This document shows positions 1-5,381 of a DNA stretch of 8,803 nucleotides, piece after piece. The notes beneath the pieces are model-generated. The model was not told the DNA's origin and ran no database searches. It saw only the letters and a list, made by a program, of their open reading frames with translations. Both the position numbers and the translations under genes were made by a program. Origin of the DNA: Desulfobacteraceae bacterium (lineage in GTDB: Bacteria > Desulfobacterota > Desulfobacteria > Desulfobacterales > JAABSP01); contig JAABTE010000087.1 of the NCBI GenBank assembly GCA_011390035.1, forward strand, positions 1 through 8,803, given 5' to 3'. Position 1 is the stretch's first letter; the number at the start of each line of letters is the position of its first letter.

Positions 1-356
1 GGCCAGATGCGATCATCGGGCTGACCGTGTCGAATCTTACTGAGCTGGCGCAAAGCGACCTGAACCCCTGCGACTATATCGGCACCGGCCCCGTCTATCC
101 CACCGCCACCAAGGCGGACGCAAAGGCGGTAAAGGGAATCGAGGGGCTTCGGGAGATGGTCCGGTGCTGCCCTGTGCCGGTGGTGGCCATCGGCGGCATC
201 ACGGCGGAAAACGCGGCGGCATGCCTGGCGGCGGGGGCGGCGGGGGTGGCGGTGATCAGTTGCATATCGCGGGCGGAAGACCCGCAAGGGGCCGCGCGGG
301 CGCTTGGGTCTGTGATGGCCATGCCGTCACCGGAGGTTTTAAACAGCTCGCGGTAG
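1..356 (+). CDS. thiE: Thiamine phosphate synthase ThiE, C-terminal part (5' end outside window)
   Basis: ThiE is a cytosolic TIM-barrel enzyme that joins HMP-pyrophosphate to thiazole phosphate to give thiamine monophosphate. The frame is open from base 3 and ends at TAG 354-356, so about 117 C-terminal residues are visible, roughly half of a usual ThiE of about 210. Family motifs are clear: IIGLTVSNLTELAQ near the left edge, the YIGTGPVYPTATK block (75-113), which holds the substrate/phosphate-contacting TxTK loop, and VAIGGI plus GAAGVAVIS (from about 183), which form the C-terminal phosphate-binding Gly loops. The GTG at 27 is internal, because coding similarity continues upstream of it. 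The gene lies upstream of the TPP riboswitch and is therefore not controlled by it; it probably ends an earlier thi operon. A fused or ThiE-like TenI paralogue cannot be excluded without the N-terminus, but the intact TATK loop favours true ThiE. Confidence 0.9.
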   Translation, partial: PDAIIGLTVSNLTELAQSDLNPCDYIGTGPVYPTATKADAKAVKGIEGLREMVRCCPVPVVAIGGITAENAAACLAAGAAGVAVISCISRAEDPQGAARALGSVMAMPSPEVLNSSR

Positions 357-418
357 CGGGGCTCGCTCTCCTTTTCCGGCACGACTTTGACGGGACACTT
401 TCATAGCCCTGCCGCCCC

Positions 419-447
419 TTGATTTTCCGGCCTTTCCTTATTATATA
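419..447 (+). promoter_or_regulatory. Probable sigma70-type promoter ahead of the TPP riboswitch
   Basis: TTGATT (419-424), a 17-base spacer and TATATA (442-447) give 4/6 matches at both hexamers with ideal spacing, inside an AT-rich island in otherwise GC-rich DNA. Transcription would start around 454, just before the first riboswitch helix at 460, which is where a riboswitch-led operon should begin. The rest of 357-418 shows no gene or other clear signal. The exact hexamers are inferred, and overlapping TA repeats allow other registers. Confidence 0.5.
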
Positions 448-459
448 TATTCCGTTGTC

Positions 460-544
460 CGAGTAGGGGTGTTCCGGTGCCTGGTCCGGAGCTGAGATCA
501 TACCCTTTGAACCTGATACAGTTCATACTGTCGTAGGGAATTCG
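460..544 (+). promoter_or_regulatory. TPP riboswitch (THI element)
   Basis: The conserved THI-box segments are present in order: AGGGGTG (465-471), CTGAGA (492-497), ACCC followed by TTGAACCTGAT (502-517), and CGTAGGGAA (532-540). Pairing supports the fold: P1 CGAGU (460-464) with AUUCG (540-544); P2 GGGU (467-470) with ACCC (502-505); P3 UCCGG (473-477) with CCGGA (486-490); and P5-like ACAGU (518-522) with ACUGU (527-531). By established knowledge this RNA binds thiamine pyrophosphate and usually represses downstream genes in bacteria. Here it heads thiW and the fused ECF module. The P3 arm is short but normal for the class. Confidence 0.95.
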
Positions 545-574
545 AGGCTTTATCCGCCAGGAAGATCCGCCGAC

Positions 575-623
575 GGGGCCATGCGGGGCATCCGCCCCCG
601 GCGCCGCGCCACCCCATTTTTTT
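575..623 (+). terminator. Probable intrinsic terminator in the riboswitch expression platform
   Basis: A GC-rich foldable block is followed directly by seven T residues (617-623). GGGG (575-578) can pair with CCCC (612-615). Inside, GGGGC (585-589) and GCCCC (594-598) form a hairpin with a 4-base loop, and GGC (600-602) with GCC (608-610) forms a small second one. Its position between the riboswitch and the thiW start fits control by transcription termination when TPP is bound. I did not identify a convincing antiterminator pairing with the P1 strand, so the switching mechanism is inferred. Confidence 0.55.
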
Positions 624-658
624 CAATCCCTCAATTATTTATCCATACAGGTGGCGTC

Positions 659-1183
659 ATGTTCAAACCCCATTCCGCGTCGGATACCCGGCGCATCGCC
701 CAGGCGGTGATTCTCGTGGCCATGGGCGTCTCTTTGGCCCCTTACACCTCCATTCCCGTAGGCATCGCCAAGATCAATCCCACCCAGCATTTCATCAACG
801 TGCTGGCCGCCGCGCTGCTGGGCCCCTGGTGGGCCGTGGGTGCGGCCGGCGCCATCGGCCTGATCCGCAACGCGATGGGCGTGGGCACCCTGCTGGCCTT
901 TCCCGGCGGCATGATCGGGGCGCTTCTGGCCGGGCTGGCCTATGCCCGGACGCGCAACCTGTATGCCGCGGCGGCGGGCGAGATCCTGGGCACCGGCTTT
1001 ATCGCGCCGGTGGTCAGCGCCCTGCTGGTGGCGCCCTTTTTAATGGGAAAGGCTATACCGCTGCTGGCGCTGCTTCCGTCGTTTCTGAGCAGCGCCATCG
1101 CCGGGGCCGCGCTGGGCGTTCTGGCCATCCGGATGCTGGAACGGGCAGACATGGTGGAGCTGGGCGGATCGGCGGATGCCTGA
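659..1183 (+). CDS. thiW: ECF transporter substrate-binding membrane protein ThiW (thiazole uptake)
   Basis: Predicted S component of an energy-coupling-factor transporter in the cytoplasmic membrane. The ThiW family is assigned to the thiazole moiety of thiamine from its TPP-riboswitch and thi-gene context. The 174-residue product has the usual family length and several hydrophobic segments (about 13-28, 45-68, 78-94, 103-133, 137-163). Conserved blocks are PVGIAKINPTQHFINVL (33-49), LLGPWWAV (53-60), GLIRN (67-71) and FPGGMIGALLAG (81-92). The start is ATG 659 with AGGTGG (649-654) just upstream. The frame opens at 581, but the extra Arg-rich codons fall in the terminator region and are not expected to be translated. 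The gene is preceded by the TPP riboswitch, and its TGA overlaps the ATG of the ATPase-permease fusion by 8 bases (ATGCCTGA), so translation is probably coupled. Substrate specificity is inferred from the family. Confidence 0.9.
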   Translation: MFKPHSASDTRRIAQAVILVAMGVSLAPYTSIPVGIAKINPTQHFINVLAAALLGPWWAVGAAGAIGLIRNAMGVGTLLAFPGGMIGALLAGLAYARTRNLYAAAAGEILGTGFIAPVVSALLVAPFLMGKAIPLLALLPSFLSSAIAGAALGVLAIRMLERADMVELGGSADA

Positions 1184-1190
1184 TCCGCCC
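1162..1190 (+). promoter_or_regulatory. Perfect 9-bp stem-loop enclosing the first ecf start codon
   Basis: GGGCGGATC (1162-1170) is the exact reverse complement of GATCCGCCC (1182-1190). The 11-base loop contains the ATG at 1176, and the thiW stop codon begins at the loop's last base. In mRNA this would present or hide the start, and ribosomes finishing thiW would melt it, which fits translational coupling. The same 5' strand can also pair with identical GATCCGCCC copies at 1218-1226 and 1254-1262. The regulatory role is inference. Confidence 0.5.
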
Positions 1191-1275
1191 GAGGGGCGGG
1201 CGGGCCGGCAAATGCCTGATCCGCCCAAGGGGGGCGCGGGCCAGCGGATGCCTGATCCGCCCGGGAGGCGGGCGG
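1176..1275 (+). repeat. Three tandem 36-bp repeats at the thiW/ecf junction
   Basis: ATGCCTGATCCGCCC recurs at 1176, 1212 and 1248, exactly 36 bases apart. Copies 1 and 2 agree at 30 of 36 positions. Copy 3 matches copy 1 at 26 of 28 positions before diverging at about 1276. The unit is a whole number of codons, so the ECF frame reads three 12-residue units each beginning MPDPP. Each unit offers an ATG followed by a purine-rich GA/AGGGG-type stretch. This looks like tandem duplication of the original start region. Confidence 0.9.
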
Positions 1276-3572
1276 CCTTCATTCGGGTGGCCGGTTTGCG
1301 GTATCGATATCGGCGCCTGAGCCCCGATTGGATACTGAAGGGCATCGATCTGGCCATTGGAAATGATGCCGCGTCCCCCGGCGCAACGCTCATCTTCGGG
1401 GCCAGCGGGTCCGGGAAATCCACCCTTTGCCGGACCTTCAACGGATTGATTCCTCATTTTTACGGCGGCGCGATGGAGGGCCGGGTGACGGTTGACGGCC
1501 ATGACACGGCCGCCCTGGGGGTGGAGGGGCTGTTTCACCGGGTGGGGATGGTGTTTCAGAACCCCGAGGCCCAGCTCTTCAACCGAACCGTGGAGCGGGA
1601 AATCGCCTTCGGGCTGGAAAGCCTGGGGCTGGATCGGGAGGAGATGCGGCGGCGCGTGGCGGCGGCGGCGGGGGTGGTGGGGATCGGACATCTGCTCCAT
1701 CGGGACCCCCAGGGGCTGTCTGGCGGCGAGCAGCAACTGACGGTCATCGCCGCCATCCTGGCCCCGGCTCCCCGGCTGATGGTGCTGGACGAGCCCTACG
1801 CCAACCTGGACCCGGCCGGCGTGGGGCGGGTGCGGCGGGCGCTCCGGGCGGTGCGGCGGGAGGGAACGGCCGTTGTGATCGTGGAGCATCGGCTGGGATA
1901 CGCGGCCCCGGACGTGGATCGGATGGTAACGCTGGAAGACGGGCTTGTGATGGCGGACGGGCCGCCGCCGGCCGCGGCGATGGGGCGTTCTCCGCGGGTC
2001 GGGGACGCTGCCGCCTCCGGGGCGATTATCCCGGGTTCAATGGCAGGGAGACCCGCCGCCACAGGCGCCCCGTCCCTGGCCGCCTCGCCATCGCCCCCGG
2101 CCCCTGCCACTGACGATGCCATGCCCCTGTTGCGCGTCCGGGGACTGACGCACGAGGCCGGCGGCAGACATCTTCTGGATGCCATTGACCTGGATCTGCG
2201 TTGCGGCGAATCGGTGGCGCTGCTGGGCGGCAACGGCGCCGGAAAGACCACGCTGCTGCGCCATGTTATGGGGCTGCTTCGCCCCTCGGCCGGGCGGATA
2301 TGGCTGGAGGGGTCGGATATCCGGAAAATGAAGGTGTCGGATCTGGCCCGGCGCGTGGGACTGGCATTTCAGAATCCGCACAGCCAGTTTTTTAAATTGA
2401 CCGTCCGGGCGGAGATCGCGGCGGGGCCGATGGCCATGGGATGCCTGGATGCGGCGTGGATGGACGAGGTGGTGGACATATTCGGACTGGATGGACTGAT
2501 GGACCGGTCGCCATTCAAGCTTAGCGGCGGAGAAAAGAAGCGGGTGGCCTTTGCCGCGGCGCTGGCGGCGCGGCCGCGCCTGCTGCTGCTGGATGAGCCC
2601 ACCGCGGGGCAGGATGGCCATTTTCTTGGGGCGCTGGAAGGGTTTTTAAAGCGGATGCGGCAGGACGGGCGGGCAGTGATGTTCGCCACGCACGACCTTG
2701 ATTTCGCGGCGCGGAACGCGGATCGGTGGCTGATCATGGCCGATGGCCGGCTTCTGGCGGACGGGCCACCGGGGGAGCTGGCGGCCAATGGGGATCTGAT
2801 GCGCCGGGCGTGCCTGCTGCAGGAGCCGGAACCGGAACCGGAAACAGACGTAAGTGGAGCCGAATCGGCCGGAGGCATCGGATCGGGAACGGGCAGCGAA
2901 TCCGATGCGGGCGCAGAAAAAACGCTGCTGGACCCCCGCGCCCTTCTCGCTCTCACCCTCTGTTTCGCCGCCGCCGTGGTGGGGGCGGCGGGGATCGTCC
3001 CGCTTTCGATCCAACTGGCGGGGCTGCTGGCGCTGATCCTGGCCATCGGGCAGGGGGAAGCCTATGGCCGATGGCTGCGCCTGGCCCTGCCCATGGCGCT
3101 TTTCTTCGGTGGCGTAACCGCCTGGGCCGGAGGGGCGGCGGCCGGGTTCGGGGCGGGATTGAAGCTGTTCACGCTCACCACCCTTTTTTTCGCCTTTTTC
3201 GCTCTCACCGCGCCGGAGGACCTGGGCAACGCCCTGGTGCGGGCCGGACTGCCCTATGCGGCCGCCTTCGTGATGGCCGCGTCCATGCAGTTCGTTCCGG
3301 TGATGGGCAGAAAGGCGGCCGGGGTGATGGCGGCCCAGCGGGCCCGGGGCATCCCCCTGGAGCCGGGGTGGCGGGCCCTGCGCCATTACGCCGCCTTCCT
3401 GACACCCCTGATGCTCCAATCCTTTCAACTGGCCGACGAGCTGGCCGAGGCCATGGCGGCCCGGGGCTTCGGTCGGCCGGGACGGACGTTTTACAAGGAA
3501 TACCGGCTCCGGGTCCGGGACTGGGTGACTATGGCCGGGGGCGCGGGAATGCTGCTGTGGATCCTGTTGTAA
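1176..3572 (+). CDS. Fused ECF transporter energizing module: EcfA-EcfA'-EcfT in one polypeptide
   Basis: This 798-residue protein should power uptake through ThiW by ATP hydrolysis at the cytoplasmic membrane. ATPase 1 (about 35-262) has Walker A GASGSGKST (75-83), Q-loop VFQNPEAQLF (126-135), signature LSGGEQQ (181-187), Walker B LMVLDEP (201-207, D205/E206) and switch His 238. An Ala/Pro-rich linker (263-315) follows. ATPase 2 (about 317-548) has GGNGAGKTT (351-359), FQNPHSQFF (398-406), LSGGEKKR (449-456), LLLLDEP (469-475, D473/E474) and His 506. A PE-rich, Gly/Ser/acidic linker (549-583) leads to an EcfT domain (584-798) with hydrophobic segments and both ARG coupling motifs (723-725 and 762-764). 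All catalytic motifs are intact, so both ATP sites look active. The three subunits are normally separate or partly fused. Possible starts are the repeated ATGs at 1176, 1212 and 1248. The first overlaps the thiW stop, and the last gives the most family-like N-terminus. No strong ribosome-binding site decides between them. Confidence 0.9.
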   Translation: MPDPPEGRAGRQMPDPPKGGAGQRMPDPPGRRAAFIRVAGLRYRYRRLSPDWILKGIDLAIGNDAASPGATLIFGASGSGKSTLCRTFNGLIPHFYGGAMEGRVTVDGHDTAALGVEGLFHRVGMVFQNPEAQLFNRTVEREIAFGLESLGLDREEMRRRVAAAAGVVGIGHLLHRDPQGLSGGEQQLTVIAAILAPAPRLMVLDEPYANLDPAGVGRVRRALRAVRREGTAVVIVEHRLGYAAPDVDRMVTLEDGLVMADGPPPAAAMGRSPRVGDAAASGAIIPGSMAGRPAATGAPSLAASPSPPAPATDDAMPLLRVRGLTHEAGGRHLLDAIDLDLRCGESVALLGGNGAGKTTLLRHVMGLLRPSAGRIWLEGSDIRKMKVSDLARRVGLAFQNPHSQFFKLTVRAEIAAGPMAMGCLDAAWMDEVVDIFGLDGLMDRSPFKLSGGEKKRVAFAAALAARPRLLLLDEPTAGQDGHFLGALEGFLKRMRQDGRAVMFATHDLDFAARNADRWLIMADGRLLADGPPGELAANGDLMRRACLLQEPEPEPETDVSGAESAGGIGSGTGSESDAGAEKTLLDPRALLALTLCFAAAVVGAAGIVPLSIQLAGLLALILAIGQGEAYGRWLRLALPMALFFGGVTAWAGGAAAGFGAGLKLFTLTTLFFAFFALTAPEDLGNALVRAGLPYAAAFVMAASMQFVPVMGRKAAGVMAAQRARGIPLEPGWRALRHYAAFLTPLMLQSFQLADELAEAMAARGFGRPGRTFYKEYRLRVRDWVTMAGGAGMLLWILL
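2826..2843 (+). repeat. Hexanucleotide CCGGAA x3 in the ATPase-EcfT linker
   Basis: Three perfect CCGGAA units encode alternating Pro-Glu (residues 551-556) at the start of the flexible acidic linker between ATPase 2 and the EcfT domain. Units are in frame, so a change in copy number would alter linker length without disrupting the protein. Only three copies are present, so hypermutability is not expected to be high. Confidence 0.7.
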
Positions 3573-3632
3573 GGGAAATATGAATTACAGAAATACCGCA
3601 TTAGCGTTTATCAACCAACGCCCAGCCGGATG

Positions 3633-3811
3633 GCCGGGGAATGAATCCCCCGGCAAAGCTGAAAGGCCCCTGAAGGGGCCTCGTCGCTCGATGCTTTTAA
3701 AAATGCCTGGACCAAGTCGCGCCATTCGCCTCCGGCGCCTTGCCGTTATAGCGGGGCGTTCGAGCCCCCTTCAGGGGGCTTTCAGACTTGCCGGGGGATT
3801 TATTCCCCGGC
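3633..3811. repeat. Long inverted repeat with hairpin-bearing arms (REP-doublet/REPIN-like)
   Basis: A 51-bp left arm (3633-3683) and right arm (3761-3811) are inverted copies, identical at 46 of 51 positions and separated by 77 bases. Each arm contains two smaller hairpins. On the left these are CCGGGG...CCCCGG (3634-3653) and AGGCCCC-TGAA-GGGGCCT (3664-3681). On the right they are AGCCCCC-TTCA-GGGGGCT (3763-3780) and the CCGGGG...CCCCGG counterpart (3791-3810). Two of the five arm differences form a swapped base pair in the TGAA hairpin, preserving the stem. The element lies between convergent genes, a typical site for REP-type repeats mobilised by Y1 (RAYT) transposases. No transposase is visible here, and no long T-run follows the stems, so a terminator role is uncertain. 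Short open frames across 3573-3997 follow the palindromes and look non-coding. Confidence 0.85.
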
Positions 3812-3867
3812 TTCCGAGCCCGGGACGAATTTGACAATGGGGATATCGGCATCGCTATTCTCCCTAA

Positions 3868-3912
3868 GCCCCAATGGGGCGAAATCCATATAGCCAGGGG
3901 CAACGCCCCTGG
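3868..3912. repeat. Second palindromic element: two short hairpins in tandem
   Basis: GCCCC-AAT-GGGGC (3868-3880) and CCAGGGGC-AAC-GCCCCTGG (3894-3912) are separated by 13 AT-richer bases. The layout, a small hairpin, GAAAT, then a larger CCAGGGGC/GCCCCTGG hairpin, resembles dispersed palindromic repeats that I recall from several bacterial phyla; this recall is unverified. The element differs in sequence from the neighbouring inverted repeat. It sits 48 bases beyond the stop of the minus-strand DUF2156 gene and could act as an mRNA 3'-end stabiliser for that operon. Confidence 0.7.
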
Positions 3913-3959
3913 ACAAGGCTGGTGGGTCCGGAGGATCTGGAAAGGCTGGCTGAAATCAA

Positions 3960-4886
3960 TCAAATCAGGACGAGTTTATAACAGGGAATCCGCTTGACCG
4001 GGTGATAGGAGATCTTGGCCTGGGCCAGCCGCTCAAGGTCCATGTCGCTTTCCTTGTTGATGAAGGTCAGGCCGTCGAACAGGATCTCGGCGCACTGGCT
4101 GTCAAAATACTGGTACAGGCCCTTTATGTCGGCAAAGGCCTTTTCGAAGTGAAGCGCCCCTGTGTCCGCCGTCAGGCGCGAGCCGATGCCAATGGCGCTC
4201 ACCCGGCCGTCCACGCGCAGCCAGATGCCGGAAAAATCGAGCCGGTCGATATGGTCAAGGGCGTTGATAACCGCCATTTTCTCGCAGGCCAGGTCCTCTT
4301 CCGGGCTGTTGTCGCAATCCCGCTGCTCGCACCATGCCTCCAGAAAATCGACGCACTCAGGCGCGCTCTCCCTTGTGATGGGCCCCACCTGCGCCCGGTT
4401 CCGCAGGACGTATTCGCGCTTGAACTGGTTGACGAGGTTGCGCTTTTTCACATATTTTTTCCCCGGCAGCCGAACCAGGTCCTCCCGGCGATAGACATAG
4501 TCCGACAAGGCGGTCTGCTCCTCCACCTTAAACAGGGCGCCCACCCGATCCGCCTCGAACCGATCCAGCCAGTCCCGTGTCACAAACCAGTAGGCGGGAA
4601 AGCCCAGGTCCTCGGCGATCCGGCCAAGCTCCTCCGGGGTGAAAACCCGGTCCGGCGAGACGGGCAATATAAGGTGGCGGGAAGATTCGTAAGTGGCCGT
4701 GTATTCCATGCCCACCACCAGGGCCGCGTCATCCGCCACCGAGGCCCAGGGCTGATACAGATTGCTGGACCAGACCAGAAGGGAGGGCAGGGAATAGACG
4801 CACAGCTCGTGCCGCTGGTTTTCAAAAAAGGGCTTCAACCGGTCGGCGTCCGCCGGACCGATGGGGGAAAAGGCGCTGCATTTCAT
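3960..4886 (-). CDS. DUF2156 / lysyl-phosphatidylglycerol-synthase C-terminal-like protein
   Basis: This 308-residue soluble protein has no membrane segment and is related to the C-terminal catalytic half of MprF, a tandem GNAT-fold domain that transfers an amino acid from aminoacyl-tRNA. The stand-alone DUF2156 branch has no firmly known substrate. Diagnostic parts are the Tyr/Lys-rich block DYVYRREDLVRLPGKKYVKK (129-148), continuing to NQF (153-155); HFEKAFADIKGLYQYFD (246-262); and the C-terminal NKESDMDLERLAQAKISYHP (277-296), which corresponds to the family's N-x-E-x-D...GL-x-x-A-K-x-S-Y-x-P signature. The start ATG at 4886 has AGGA 10 bases upstream, overlapping the end of the preceding GNAT gene. 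It is the last gene of a three-gene minus-strand operon with a 14-base gap. Aminoacyl or acyl transfer is a family inference; the acceptor is unknown. Confidence 0.85.
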   Translation of the reverse strand: MKCSAFSPIGPADADRLKPFFENQRHELCVYSLPSLLVWSSNLYQPWASVADDAALVVGMEYTATYESSRHLILPVSPDRVFTPEELGRIAEDLGFPAYWFVTRDWLDRFEADRVGALFKVEEQTALSDYVYRREDLVRLPGKKYVKKRNLVNQFKREYVLRNRAQVGPITRESAPECVDFLEAWCEQRDCDNSPEEDLACEKMAVINALDHIDRLDFSGIWLRVDGRVSAIGIGSRLTADTGALHFEKAFADIKGLYQYFDSQCAEILFDGLTFINKESDMDLERLAQAKISYHPVKRIPCYKLVLI

Positions 4887-4900
4887 AAACCAATTTTCCT

Positions 4901-5359
4901 TCAGGAAGTTTCCTTGCGCATGGGCACCGCGTTTTTCATTGGCGAGAACCCAAGGCGGGTGTAAAATGGATGAGAGTCGGCCTCGGCGATCAGCCCGATC
5001 CAGCCTATGCCGTCCCGGCTCAGTCTTTGGGCGAGGCGCTGGATGATGGCGCTGCCGATGCCTTGTCCCCGGCGGGCCGCATCGACGGTGACATCCTGGA
5101 TGTAGGCGTCGCTGGCCCCGTCACTGATGGCCCGGCCCATTCCAATGATGGCGCCGTCGGCCGTCATGGCCGCCAGAAAACAGTGGCTCCCCGCCACGAT
5201 GCGGGCCACGAGGGCCTGGCCGGCCAGCACCTCGGCGATGCTCGCCTCGGCGGCGGCATCCGGATCGGCGTCCGTCCACCAGCCCTGATTGTGATACAGC
5301 CGCAGAATCTGGGCCAACTGGCCGGGGTCTGGATGATGGAGGAATTCGTAGCGGATCAT
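4901..5359 (-). CDS. GNAT-family N-acetyltransferase
   Basis: A 152-residue cytosolic GNAT, predicted to move an acetyl group from acetyl-CoA to an unknown amine. Motif A is QDVTVDAARRGQGIGSAII (88-106), where RRGQGIG supplies the acetyl-CoA pyrophosphate loop. Motif B is the Tyr-containing HPFYTRLGF (130-138). The N-terminal WWTD segment (27-30) resembles small GNATs of the type MIRYEF...Y...GW. The frame is open to 5467, but that extension overlaps the upstream diguanylate cyclase gene and is Arg/Ser/Pro-rich with no family likeness, so ATG 5359 is preferred even though no clear Shine-Dalgarno precedes it. Expression is probably by coupling, 22 bases after the upstream stop. It is the middle gene of the operon; substrate not predictable. 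Confidence 0.88.
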   Translation of the reverse strand: MIRYEFLHHPDPGQLAQILRLYHNQGWWTDADPDAAAEASIAEVLAGQALVARIVAGSHCFLAAMTADGAIIGMGRAISDGASDAYIQDVTVDAARRGQGIGSAIIQRLAQRLSRDGIGWIGLIAEADSHPFYTRLGFSPMKNAVPMRKETS

Positions 5360-5381
5360 GGGGAGCGCGGTGGGGGCGCGG

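Noticed and set aside
341..378. Possible terminator hairpin after thiE
   Set aside because: The best pairing is only about five base pairs with mismatches, and the following run is only four T residues.
1053..1889. 278-codon open frame on the minus strand across the thiW end and ATPase 1
   Set aside because: It is antisense to well-motifed genes, its product is His/Pro/Arg-rich with no recognisable domain, and such frames arise easily in GC-rich DNA.
3831..3861. TTGACA (3831-3836) with a TATTCT-like hexamer 19 bases later, which could give an RNA antisense to the DUF2156 gene
   Set aside because: Spacing is long and the -10 weak, and it lies between repeat elements with no gene downstream on that strand; chance is the simpler reading.
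3633..3912. CRISPR array or insertion sequence
   Set aside because: There are no regularly spaced direct repeats with unique spacers and no transposase frame; the signals are inverted hairpins instead.
3580..3997. Short open frames on both strands in the convergent gap
   Set aside because: They run through the palindromes, have no ribosome-binding site of note, and their peptides simply translate the repeats.
4002..4964. 320-codon plus-strand open frame opposite the DUF2156 gene
   Set aside because: The minus strand encodes a clear protein family here; the plus-strand product has no family look and runs past the boundary with the GNAT gene.
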